Positions 1 to 6,852 of a DNA stretch of 15,453 bases are shown here, piece by piece (position 1 is the first letter of the stretch; each line of letters opens with the position of its first letter). Position numbers and translations under genes: made by a program. The DNA is taken from the NCBI RefSeq assembly GCF_049514155.1, contig NZ_JBEKVH010000097.1, positions 1 to 15,453 on the forward strand. The letters are read 5' to 3'. The notes below the pieces were generated by a model. It saw only the letters and a list, made by a program, of their open reading frames with translations, searched no databases and was not told where the DNA came from. Source of the stretch: Roseiarcus sp049514155. GTDB taxonomy: Bacteria; Pseudomonadota; Alphaproteobacteria; Rhizobiales; Beijerinckiaceae.

Positions 1-445
1 CGCGCGCGACCGCGATCAGCAGCTTGCGGTCGCCGATGTCGCGGCCTTCCTCGAAATAGAGGCGGAACAGGCGCTCGACCACCGTGTCCTGCTTGTCGCC
101 GACGCTCGCCCAGCGGATCAGTCGGTGAGCGTCGAGCGTGTTGGGCGCGCGCTCGATGCGGTCGAATGCGTAGGCGATGCCGACCTGTTCGCCCATGTCG
201 GTCAGGCGGTCGTGGATCGCGGCGAGCTGCGCGTCGTCGTTGAACTTCGCCTTCATATAGGCGCGGCGATCCATGCCGCTGGCCGGTATCGACGGGTCGA
301 GCTGGTACGGACGCCACCGCACGGCGATCGGGGCGCCGTCGCTTGCCCGGATCGCCGCGTCGAGCCGTCGTTTGCCGAGAAAGCACCACGGGCAGACCAC
401 GTCGCTGACGACGTCGATCGTCAGGGGCTCGGCGGCAGCGTTCAT
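1..445 (-). CDS. DsbA family oxidoreductase, FrnE-like (partial, C-terminus off the window)
   Basis: The visible 148 residues begin MNAAAEPLTIDVVSDVVCPW and carry a CPWC thioredoxin-fold active site (Cys18, Cys21) right after the first beta strand. This is followed by the FrnE/2-hydroxychromene-2-carboxylate isomerase-like pattern WRPYQLDP and by an Ala/Asn-Thr-x-x-Ala-His-Arg segment (NTLDAHRLIRWA). These are hallmarks of the DsbA-like FrnE subfamily, a thiol-disulfide oxidoreductase or isomerase. No signal peptide is visible, so it probably acts in the cytoplasm. The ATG at 445 has GGAG seven bases upstream; an overlapping ATG at 450 is out of frame and stops at once. The gene runs off the left edge, so perhaps a third of the protein is missing. 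It lies 77 bp downstream of the peptide-binding protein gene on the same strand but has its own candidate promoter. Family assignment is firm; the substrate is unknown. Confidence 0.88.
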   Translation of the reverse strand, partial: MNAAAEPLTIDVVSDVVCPWCFLGKRRLDAAIRASDGAPIAVRWRPYQLDPSIPASGMDRRAYMKAKFNDDAQLAAIHDRLTDMGEQVGIAYAFDRIERAPNTLDAHRLIRWASVGDKQDTVVERLFRLYFEEGRDIGDRKLLIAVAR

Positions 446-481
446 GACATGACTCCAAAAGCGCGCCTGAGCGCTGTTGCA

Positions 482-511
482 ATTATGTAGGCGCGGCGGT
501 CGGCCGCGCAA
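482..511 (-). promoter_or_regulatory. Candidate sigma70-type promoter for the DsbA-family gene
   Basis: On the minus strand a -35-like TTGCGC (506-511) and a -10-like CATAAT (482-487, five of six matches to TATAAT) are spaced 18 bp apart. They lie about 40 bp upstream of the ATG at 445. CATAAT stands out in this GC-rich sequence. The prediction is by eye only; it would allow the gene to be transcribed independently of the gene upstream. Confidence 0.38.
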
Positions 512-522
512 CTGCGCCTCGA

Positions 523-2310
523 TCAGGGCTTCGCGCGCCACCACGTCTCAGTCGCGACGCCGAACAAGGGCGTCTTGTTGGGATGGCCAAGCGCCGAGGA
601 ATATGCGACCCACTGATCGGGCGCGTAGAACAACGGCACGATATAGAATCCCGACAGCAGCAACCGGTCGAGCGCGCGGACCGCGGCGACGAAATCGTCG
701 CGATCACGCGCGGCGACGACGGCGGCGATCATCGCGTCGATCGCCGGCGAAGCGGCGCCGCAGATGTTGTAGGAGCCCTCCATCGTCGCGGCGGCCGAGC
801 TCCAGCGGTTGCGCTGCTCGTTGCCGGGCGAAGGCGAGGCGATCCACGAGCCGATCGCCATGTCGAAGTCGAAGCGCGCGCGGCGGCGCTGGAACTGCAC
901 TTCGTCGACCAGGCGCACCGTCGCCGTCACGCCGATGCGCGCCAGGCTCGCCGAATAGGCGAGGGCGAGCCGTTCCTCCTGAAGGGTCTTGACCAGGATT
1001 TCGAAGCTGAGCGGGCGGCTGCGCGCGTCGACCAATGTCTCGCCGCTGAGCGCGTAGCCGGCCTTGGCGAGCAGATCGAGCGCCTTGCGCGCGAGCGCGC
1101 GGTCGCGCCCGGTGCCGTCGGAGACCGGCGGCGCCCAGCCTCCCTCGAGGATGTCGTCGCGCACTGCGCCGGGAAACGGCGCGAGCAGCGCGCGCTCCTT
1201 GGCCGAGGCCGGCCGGCCGGCCGCGGACAGATCGCTGTCGTCGAAGAAACTCTTCGAGCGCTTGTAGACGCCGGCGTAGAGGTTGGCGTTGATCCACTCG
1301 AAGTCGAACATCGTCGCGAGGCCTTCGCGCGCGCGGGGATCGGCGAAGATCGGCCGGCGCGCGTTGAAGGCGAAGCCGGAGATTCCTTTCGGCAGGCCGT
1401 AGGGCACGGTCTCGCGCAGCACGCGTCCGTCGCGCGCCGCGGGAAAGCGATAGCCGTCGCGCCAGCGGGTCGGGTCGTCCTCGATGCGGAAGTCGATCAG
1501 CCCGGCCTTGAAGGCTTCGAACATCGCCGAAGCGTCACGATAATAGTCGATGCGGATCTCGTCGAAATTGTAGAGGCCGCGGTTGATCGGCAGGTCGCGG
1601 GCCCAGTAATTGGGGTCGCGCTTCAGCGTCAACCTCTGGCCGGGCGCGACTTCGGCGACTTTGTAGGGGCCGGCGCCGACGGGGATCTGCAGCGTTTGGT
1701 CCTCGAAATGCGCAGCGTCGGTATGGGCGCGCGGCAGCACCGGCATTAGCGCGAGGATCAGCGGCAGCTCGCGGTCGTCGGCCCCGGCGAGGTCGAAACG
1801 AACGGTCAGGTCGTCGGGCGCGTCGGCGCTTCGGACCAGGGCGTAGGCCTCTCGTTGCGACGGCAAGCCCTTGGCCTTCAGCAGGTTGAAGGTGAAGAGG
1901 ACGTCGGCGGCGACGATCTTCGTTCCGTCGGAAAAATGCGCGCGCGGGTCGAGATGGAAGACGACCCGATCGCGCGCGTCGTCGGTCTCGATCGACTGGG
2001 CGATGAGGCCGTAAAGGGTGAAGGGCTCGTCGGCCGAACGCGCCATCAGCGATTGGTAGACGTTGCCGACCAGGCCCTGCGCCGTCGATAGGGCCTTGAC
2101 GTTATAGGGGTTGAGGCTGTCGAAGGCGCCGAGATAGGCGAGCGCGAGCCGGCCGCCCTTGGGGGCCTCGGGATTGGCGTAGGGCAGGTGGTCGAAATCC
2201 GCCGCCAGCGCCGGCGCGCCGTGCATGGCGATGGCGCCGGCCGCCGGCGCCTGGCCGTGCGCCGCGCCGGCGAGCGCGGTCAGGGCGACAAGAATCCCGA
2301 GGAATCGCAT
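523..2310 (-). CDS. YejA-like periplasmic oligopeptide-binding protein (extracellular solute-binding protein family 5)
   Basis: This 595-residue protein begins with a cleavable signal peptide (hydrophobic residues 4-17, likely cut at AHG-Q near residue 19; no lipobox cysteine). It then shows the YejA-like opening HGAPALAADFDHLPYANPEAPKGG in residues 30-53. The body has the SBP family 5 pattern: SDGTKIVAADVLFTFN, VGAGPYKVAE, and a late GxYNICGxxSPAID segment followed by IVPLFYAPDQWVAY. Length matches the YejA family of roughly 600 residues. In relatives the protein captures peptides, including microcin C-type compounds, for a YejBEF ABC transporter. No permease or ATPase genes lie in this window, so it is either an orphan receptor here or its partners lie elsewhere. 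The ATG at 2310 follows GGAG at a short spacing. It is divergent from the ialB-like gene. Family is secure; the ligand is inferred. Confidence 0.9.
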   Translation of the reverse strand: MRFLGILVALTALAGAAHGQAPAAGAIAMHGAPALAADFDHLPYANPEAPKGGRLALAYLGAFDSLNPYNVKALSTAQGLVGNVYQSLMARSADEPFTLYGLIAQSIETDDARDRVVFHLDPRAHFSDGTKIVAADVLFTFNLLKAKGLPSQREAYALVRSADAPDDLTVRFDLAGADDRELPLILALMPVLPRAHTDAAHFEDQTLQIPVGAGPYKVAEVAPGQRLTLKRDPNYWARDLPINRGLYNFDEIRIDYYRDASAMFEAFKAGLIDFRIEDDPTRWRDGYRFPAARDGRVLRETVPYGLPKGISGFAFNARRPIFADPRAREGLATMFDFEWINANLYAGVYKRSKSFFDDSDLSAAGRPASAKERALLAPFPGAVRDDILEGGWAPPVSDGTGRDRALARKALDLLAKAGYALSGETLVDARSRPLSFEILVKTLQEERLALAYSASLARIGVTATVRLVDEVQFQRRRARFDFDMAIGSWIASPSPGNEQRNRWSSAAATMEGSYNICGAASPAIDAMIAAVVAARDRDDFVAAVRALDRLLLSGFYIVPLFYAPDQWVAYSSALGHPNKTPLFGVATETWWRAKP

Positions 2311-2390
2311 CGCTCCATCTTAGGGGGGCGCCGGCGGCCCGTCACGGCGCGGCGCGCCTGCCACAGGTCGTCGTCTTCTGCTGCGGTAGG

Positions 2391-2400
2391 CGAAATTTCG
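2391..2400. promoter_or_regulatory. 10-bp AT-centred palindrome in the divergent intergenic region
   Basis: CGAAATTTCG is a perfect palindrome between the divergent yejA-like and ialB-like genes, 80 bp from the first start and 150 bp from the second. Its AT core contrasts with the GC-rich surroundings, as expected for a regulator binding site or promoter element. No matching regulator is recognised, so the role is a guess. Confidence 0.25.
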
Positions 2401-2431
2401 GTTGGATTGTCGTTGCGAATGTGGAAAGAGG

Positions 2432-2462
2432 GCGCCGAAGGCGCGAACGCGGGCGCGCGCCC
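2432..2462. repeat. Short inverted repeats upstream of the ialB-like gene
   Basis: A GCGCC-GAA-GGCGC hairpin (2432-2444) is followed by a perfect 12-bp palindrome GGGCGCGCGCCC (2451-2462), directly before a TATATG stretch (2463-2468). TATATG could be a -10 element, but no convincing -35 is seen 16-18 bp upstream. GC-rich sequence makes such palindromes by chance more often, so only a regulatory possibility is noted. Confidence 0.2.
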
Positions 2463-2549
2463 CTATATGGCCGCAATGACGCGACATGGGACGCAGCGCC
2501 GCGCCGAACGCGGCCGAGTGCTGCTGATCACCGATCGAAAGGACGATTC

Positions 2550-3314
2550 ATGACCTTCCCGTTCGAACGCCGCGGCGCCTTGATGCTGGCCGCCGCGGCG
2601 GTCCTGGCGGCGAGCGGCGCCCTGGCGCAAACGAAGCCGGCTCCGACGCCGAGCGCGACGGCGGCCCCGGCCGCGCCCGCCGCCCCGGGGGCCCCGGCCG
2701 CCCCAGCCGGCGCGCCGTCCGGCCCGGTGAAGCTCGACCTGACGCCGATGCAGGCCCCTTGGACCAAGATCTGCGGCAAGGACCAGACTTCGGGCAAGGA
2801 GGTCTGCTACACCACCCGCGATTTCGGTCAGGCCGCCGACCAGCCGCCGACCTTGGCGATCGCCGTCTATCAGATGACCAACGAGGATCGCCGCATCGCC
2901 CGCTTCCTGCTGCCGGTCGGCCTGTTGCTGCGTCCCGGCTTCCGGCTGGTGATCGACAAGGGCGAGCCGATCGACGGCAAGTTCGCGATCTGCTTCCCGA
3001 ACGGCTGCTTCGCCGAAGCCGACCTCAACGCGAAGACGATCGGCGACCTCAAGAAGGCGCAGATCGCCAGCGTCATCGTCCGCAACCAGGCGAACATCGA
3101 AGTGACGTTCAACCTGCCGATGAAGGACTTCGGCGCGGCGTTTGACGGCCCGGCGGTCGATCCCAAGGTGCTCGAGCAGCAGAACCAGGAGCTGCAGAAG
3201 CAGCTTCAGCTCCGTGCGGAAGAGCAGCGCAAGAAGCTCGAGCAGCAGCAGTCGAGCGGCGCGCCGCCGGCCGTGGCGCCCGCCCCGACCGCGCCCGCGA
3301 CGCCTGCGCAGTAA
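2550..3314 (+). CDS. IalB-like (invasion-associated locus B) family secreted protein
   Basis: The 254-residue protein has a signal peptide (residues 1-26, cut at ALA-Q), then a Pro/Ala-rich linker to about residue 58. An IalB-like domain spans roughly residues 60-200. It has four cysteines (75, 86, 148, 153), probably two disulfides, and the family patterns WTKIC, IAVYQM, LLPVGLLLRPG, DKGEP and CFPNGCFAE. Residues 206-236 are Gln/Glu/Lys-rich and likely form a short coiled coil, followed by a Pro/Ala tail. IalB was named in Bartonella, but homologues are widespread in free-living alphaproteobacteria, so virulence should not be inferred; the biochemical role is unknown. The ATG at 2550 is chosen over longer in-frame starts because it follows AAAGGACG and begins the signal peptide. 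It is the only plus-strand gene in the window. Confidence 0.88.
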   Translation: MTFPFERRGALMLAAAAVLAASGALAQTKPAPTPSATAAPAAPAAPGAPAAPAGAPSGPVKLDLTPMQAPWTKICGKDQTSGKEVCYTTRDFGQAADQPPTLAIAVYQMTNEDRRIARFLLPVGLLLRPGFRLVIDKGEPIDGKFAICFPNGCFAEADLNAKTIGDLKKAQIASVIVRNQANIEVTFNLPMKDFGAAFDGPAVDPKVLEQQNQELQKQLQLRAEEQRKKLEQQQSSGAPPAVAPAPTAPATPAQ

Positions 3315-3326
3315 AACAGGTCGGGC

Positions 3327-3361
3327 GCCGCGGCGCGGGCTCTGCCGCCCGCCGCCGCGGC
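3327..3361. terminator. Strong GC hairpin after the ialB-like gene
   Basis: Positions 3327-3340 pair with 3347-3361 to form a 14-bp stem with one bulged C (3352) and a six-base TCTGCC loop, beginning 13 bp after the TAA of the ialB-like gene. There is no T-tract after it on the plus strand, so it is not a canonical intrinsic terminator. It may protect the 3' end or help stop transcription between two converging genes. Confidence 0.45.
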
Positions 3362-3365
3362 CACG

Positions 3366-3393
3366 CAAAAACGCCGGCCCAGGTGGGCCGGCG
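3366..3393 (-). terminator. Rho-independent terminator of hspQ
   Basis: CGCCGGCCCA (3372-3381) and TGGGCCGGCG (3384-3393) form a perfect stem. On the minus strand it is followed directly by TTTTT (3367-3371). It lies 33 bp beyond the hspQ stop codon. Read from the plus strand it is also the second hairpin after the ialB-like gene, so it may work on both converging transcripts. Confidence 0.82.
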
Positions 3394-3425
3394 ACGAAGC
3401 AACGCCGATCAAGCTTAGCTTTGAC

Positions 3426-3758
3426 TCAGCAAGCCATCGGCTTGTTGCGCAAGCGGTATTCGCCCTTTTCGGTGCGCACGAACATCTCGTCGACTTGCGG
3501 GTGGCTGATCGGCTCGCCCGACTCGTCGGGCAACAGGTTTTGCTCGGAGACGTAGGCGACGTATTGGCTGTCGGTGTTCTCGGCGTAGAGGTGGTAGAAC
3601 GGTTGGTCCTTGGCGGGCCGCACCTCTTCGGGGATCGAACGCCACCATTCCTCGGTATTGGCGAAGGTCGGGTCGACGTTGTAAACCACGCCTCGAAACG
3701 GGTAAACGCGGTGGCGGACAACCTGACCTATGCCAAACTTTGCGACGCGGGCTTCCAT
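3426..3758 (-). CDS. hspQ: Heat shock protein HspQ
   Basis: The 110-residue product matches HspQ in length and along nearly its whole sequence. It shows KFGIGQVVRHRVYPFRGVVY near the N-terminus, DPTFANTEEWW, then FYHLYAENTDSQYVAYVSEQNLLPDESGEPISHP. In enterobacteria HspQ is a small hemimethylated-DNA-binding (YccV) domain protein that acts as a specificity factor for Lon protease and influences DnaA stability; that role is carried over by family only. It lies 74 bp after the lyase gene on the same strand. A consensus TTGACA and a palindrome in that gap suggest its own promoter, and a strong terminator follows it. It is probably a single-gene unit or a readthrough tail of the lyase transcript. 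Confidence 0.95.
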   Translation of the reverse strand: MEARVAKFGIGQVVRHRVYPFRGVVYNVDPTFANTEEWWRSIPEEVRPAKDQPFYHLYAENTDSQYVAYVSEQNLLPDESGEPISHPQVDEMFVRTEKGEYRLRNKPMAC

Positions 3759-3791
3759 CGACGCTGGAACTCGTTGAATTTTATGCGTCCA

Positions 3792-3820
3792 CGGCTACGC
3801 CCGCGGCTGGGGGCTGTCAA
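3792..3820 (-). promoter_or_regulatory. Candidate hspQ promoter
   Basis: A perfect TTGACA (3815-3820, minus strand) lies 57 bp upstream of the hspQ ATG. Seventeen bases further is TAGCCG, a weak -10 match. An AT-rich CATAAAATTC lies closer to the gene but is spaced too far (29 bp) to pair with this -35. No clear RpoH-type promoter was found, although heat control would be expected for this family. Confidence 0.3.
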
Positions 3821-3832
3821 CGCCGCGGCGTT
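3819..3832. promoter_or_regulatory. 14-bp perfect palindrome overlapping the hspQ -35 element
   Basis: AACGCCGCGGCGTT is a perfect 14-bp palindrome that starts immediately after the lyase stop codon on the minus strand and shares its last two bases with TTGACA. It could be an operator for hspQ. As RNA it would form a small hairpin at the lyase 3' end, without a U-tract. Confidence 0.32.
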
Positions 3833-4879
3833 TCACAAGGCATAGCGCTCGGCGAGGGCGGGGTCCTTGGCCGCCACCTGGCGGGCGAGGTCGATGATGA
3901 CTTTCGCCTGTTTCCAGGTCGCATCGTCCTGCATCTTGCCGTCGATCATCACCGCGCCGGCGCCGTCGGGCATCGCTTCGAGGATGCGCTTGGCGAAAGC
4001 GACCTCGGCCGGATCGGGCGAGAAGACCTTCTTGGCGATGGCGATCTGGCTCGGGTGGAGCGTCCAGGCGCCGACGCAGCCCATCAGGAATGCGTTGCGG
4101 AATTGCGCCTCGCAGGCGGCGGCGTCGGCAAAATCGCCGAACGGCCCATAGAACGGCTTGATCCCGTTGGCGGCGCAAGCGTCGACCATGCGGGCGATCG
4201 TGTAGTGCCAGAGGTCCTGCTGGGCGCTTGCGCGCGGGCCCCCGGCTTGGTTTGCGTCGGCGAGCACGCGATAGTCAGGATGGCCGCCGCCGACCCGCGT
4301 CGTCTTCATCGCCCTCGAGGCGGCGAGATCGGCCGGCCCGAGGCTCATGCCGTGCATCCGCGGCGAAGCGGCGGCGATCGCCTCGACGTTGTTGACGCCT
4401 TCCGCCGTCTCGAGGATCGCGTGGACGAGGATCGGCTCCTTCAGCCCGTGGCGAGCCTCGAGCAGCGCCAGATATTGGTCGATGAAGGCGATGTCCCAGG
4501 GGCCCTCGACCTTCGGCAGCATGACGACGTCGAGCTTGTCGCCGACTTCGCCGACGAGCCGCGTCATGTCGTCGAGGAACCACGGCGAGTTGAGCGCATT
4601 GACGCGCGCCCACAGGCCGGTCGAGCCGAAGTCGGTCGCGCGCGCCATGGCGACGAAGCCCTCGCGCGCCGCCACTTTCGCTTCGATCGGGATCGCGTCC
4701 TCGAGGTTGCCGAGCACGACGTCGACCTGCGCGGCCAATGCGCCGATCTTGGCGCGCAACTTGTCGATGTGCGGCGGCACGAAATGGATCATGCGCTCGA
4801 CGCGCGCGGGCGGCTCGCGCAGCGGTCGCGGCGCGCCGATCGCCAAAGCTTCGTAGAACTTGCGCGGAACTCTCGTCAT
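3833..4879 (-). CDS. mcl: L-malyl-CoA/beta-methylmalyl-CoA lyase, Chloroflexus Mcl type (HpcH/HpaI aldolase family)
   Basis: The 348-residue protein resembles, from memory, the trifunctional malyl-CoA/methylmalyl-CoA/citramalyl-CoA lyase of Chloroflexus over its full length. It shows FYEALAIGAP at residues 8-17, VVLGNLEDAIP (54-64), VMLPKVEGPWD (119-129), HAILETAEG with metal ligand Glu157, SLGPADLAASR with metal ligand Asp184, and the C-terminal lid segment MIDGKMQDDATWKQAKV. The family is a Mg-dependent TIM barrel splitting malyl-CoA into acetyl-CoA and glyoxylate, or methylmalyl-CoA into propionyl-CoA and glyoxylate. The role could be the serine cycle, the ethylmalonyl-CoA pathway or glyoxylate assimilation; no other gene of these pathways is nearby. 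An upstream in-frame start at 5023 would add 48 Arg/Pro-rich residues and overlap the asmA end, so the ATG at 4879 is preferred, although its Shine-Dalgarno is weak (GGCGAAGCG). Confidence 0.9.
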   Translation of the reverse strand: MTRVPRKFYEALAIGAPRPLREPPARVERMIHFVPPHIDKLRAKIGALAAQVDVVLGNLEDAIPIEAKVAAREGFVAMARATDFGSTGLWARVNALNSPWFLDDMTRLVGEVGDKLDVVMLPKVEGPWDIAFIDQYLALLEARHGLKEPILVHAILETAEGVNNVEAIAAASPRMHGMSLGPADLAASRAMKTTRVGGGHPDYRVLADANQAGGPRASAQQDLWHYTIARMVDACAANGIKPFYGPFGDFADAAACEAQFRNAFLMGCVGAWTLHPSQIAIAKKVFSPDPAEVAFAKRILEAMPDGAGAVMIDGKMQDDATWKQAKVIIDLARQVAAKDPALAERYAL

Positions 4880-4910
4880 CGCTTCGCCGCACGTTGGGAG
4901 GGGCGCGGAA

Positions 4911-4939
4911 TCGATAGGGCCAATCGCCGGTCCCGGCAA
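4911..4939 (-). promoter_or_regulatory. Candidate promoter of the lyase gene
   Basis: On the minus strand TTGCCG (4934-4939) and TATCGA (4911-4916) are separated by 17 bp and lie about 32 bp upstream of the chosen ATG. The hexamers are partial matches, so this is a modest prediction. It fits the chosen start, because the longer start at 5023 would lie upstream of the promoter. Confidence 0.3.
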
Positions 4940-4983
4940 CTTCGCCGATCGCCGCCGGCGGTTCGACTTTGGTCGGCCCTCGT

Positions 4984-6729
4984 TCAGCCGCCGGGCGCGA
5001 CCGAGACGTTGGGCGCCGACCAAGGGCCGGAGAGGATGATCGTCAGCCGCGCCGCGTCAGACGAGGGCGCGCCTTGAGCATCGGTCTGGATGGCGCGCGC
5101 CTGCGCCTGCCAGGCGCGGTTGGCGATGTCGATCATACCGCCGAAATCGATCGTCGTTCCCGGCCCTTCGATGCGTCCGTCGTCGATCGTCGCCGCGCCG
5201 TTGGCGACCGTCAGGCGCATGTGTCCGCGGGAGAAATGCGTCGCCCCGTTGCCGAGATCGCGGGCGACGTCGACCAGGCGGCGCTGGCTGCGGCGCAACG
5301 CCTCCTCGACGCTCACGCCGTCGATCGCGCCCGCCGTCAGCGTCGCGGTCGCCTGCCCGGAGAGCGAAAGGATGGAGTCCGAGGCGGCGAAGCCGGTGGC
5401 GCGCAAGTCCGCCTCGATGTCGCCGCGCCCGTGGAAGCCGCTCCAGCCGAGATCGGCCAAGGCCGCGCCGAGGTCGCCGTCGGCAAGCGAAACCGTCGCC
5501 TGCGTCGTCAGGCCGCGCGCGCCGCGCGCCGCCGACAATTGTCCTTTCAGCGTCCCTTGGTAGGCGTTGGCTTCGTGCAGGGTCGCCGTGCAGGCGCCCG
5601 CCTTGCACATCAGCGATCCGGCGGCGTCTGTGACCGCGTAGTCGCGCCATTGCAACCGCGCGGCCGAAAGTCGCAAGTCGAGGTCGAGATCAGTCGGCGG
5701 CGCATAGGCGAAGGGAATCTGGCTCCAATCGCCCGAGGGCGTCAGAAAGGCGGGCGGCGGCCCGGTCAGCGCCGCGAGGTCGAACTGATCGGCGGCGAGC
5801 GTGCCTGAGACGGCGTAGCGGCCGCCCTGGCGGGCGAAGGTCAAGGCGCCGTCGAACTTTTGTCCGGAAGCGGTCACCGCCGCCTCGCTCAATGTCACGG
5901 CTTCGCCGGCGGCCTGGGCCTTGCCGGACAGAGAAAAGGAATCGCCGAGCAGGAATGGCGCGCCGTCGCCGCCCAAGAGCCGCTTCAGCGCGCTGAGCGA
6001 GCGGATCTCGGCGCTCAGCGTTCCGGCGAAGCTCGACTCGCCGCCGCCGCCCCATGACCCGTCGGCTTCGAACTGGAGCGGCCGCGAGGCGACGCTCAGC
6101 GCGACGCCAGTGGCGCGGCGGCTCAGCGCATCGCTCGGATTATCGACGCGCCCGCGGATCGTGACGCGCTCGTCTCGCCAAGCGCCGACGAGCGCAACGC
6201 GCAACGGCGCGTCGGCGCGCGGCCAATCGAGGCCGCCGTCCAGGCTTTCAATCAGCGTGTCGAGACGGCGCGAGGCGCTGACGACGTGCAAGACGCCGCC
6301 GCGCAGGCGCACGTGCGCCCATGCGCCGGAGCCGCCGTCACGCGAGTCTTCGGCGACCGCGCGCTCTTCGGCCAGCGCCGGAGCGGCGTCGAGGTCGACG
6401 AGGGCGGTCGGATTGTCGAGGGTCGCGCCAACCGGCAGGAAGCGGCCGCGCATCAGGGCGAAGATCGACAGCGGGAACCGCGCCTCGGACGCGGTCAGCA
6501 CATTGCGGCCGTCGGCGGCGACAAGATCGACGCCGACGACGCGCAGGGTCGGCCACGGCAACAGCACGAATGTGACGCGAGCTGGTCCACGCCAATGCAG
6601 GCCGATCGGCGGCGTGGCGCGATTGAGTTCGGCGGCGACACGGACCGAGGCCATCGGCCAGCGGTAGACGCCGGCCAACATTGCCGCAACGGCCGCGGCG
6701 GCGATCGTCCATTTCACGCTGCGACGCAT
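4984..6729 (-). CDS. AsmA family protein
   Basis: The 581-residue protein starts MRRSVKWTIAAAAVAAMLAG, giving one N-terminal membrane anchor (about residues 4-21) with a large periplasmic part. The first ~150 residues follow the AsmA N-terminal pattern, with LNRATPPIGLHWRGPARVTFVLLPWPTLRV and VDLVAADGRNVLTASEARFPLSIFALMRGRFLP. The C-terminal ~150 residues match the AsmA_2 region, with GRGDIEADLRATGFAA, LSGQATATLTAGAIDGVSVEEALRR and ATIDDGRIEGPGTTIDFGG. AsmA-like proteins are beta-rich periplasmic proteins thought to help phospholipid transport to the outer membrane. An earlier in-frame ATG at 6840 would add 37 low-complexity basic residues before the anchor, so 6729 is preferred. GGAG lies 12 bases upstream, slightly far. 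The gene lies 123 bp after the DUF2865 gene and 104 bp before the lyase. Confidence 0.87.
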   Translation of the reverse strand: MRRSVKWTIAAAAVAAMLAGVYRWPMASVRVAAELNRATPPIGLHWRGPARVTFVLLPWPTLRVVGVDLVAADGRNVLTASEARFPLSIFALMRGRFLPVGATLDNPTALVDLDAAPALAEERAVAEDSRDGGSGAWAHVRLRGGVLHVVSASRRLDTLIESLDGGLDWPRADAPLRVALVGAWRDERVTIRGRVDNPSDALSRRATGVALSVASRPLQFEADGSWGGGGESSFAGTLSAEIRSLSALKRLLGGDGAPFLLGDSFSLSGKAQAAGEAVTLSEAAVTASGQKFDGALTFARQGGRYAVSGTLAADQFDLAALTGPPPAFLTPSGDWSQIPFAYAPPTDLDLDLRLSAARLQWRDYAVTDAAGSLMCKAGACTATLHEANAYQGTLKGQLSAARGARGLTTQATVSLADGDLGAALADLGWSGFHGRGDIEADLRATGFAASDSILSLSGQATATLTAGAIDGVSVEEALRRSQRRLVDVARDLGNGATHFSRGHMRLTVANGAATIDDGRIEGPGTTIDFGGMIDIANRAWQAQARAIQTDAQGAPSSDAARLTIILSGPWSAPNVSVAPGG

Positions 6730-6852
6730 CCGCGTTTGTCGCTCCGAGCCTCCCGCGCCGCCAACGCGCGTCCTCCCGCCGGCCGCACGACCGGCCGGCC
6801 GAGTCGCCGCGCCCTTGTTAACACTTTGGCGGCGCGGCACGAAGCCTCCCGG

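Noticed and set aside
3740..5077. A 445-codon plus-strand open frame opposite the malyl-CoA lyase gene.
   Set aside because: It mirrors the codon bias of the secure lyase gene, has no recognisable family sequence and no ribosome site.
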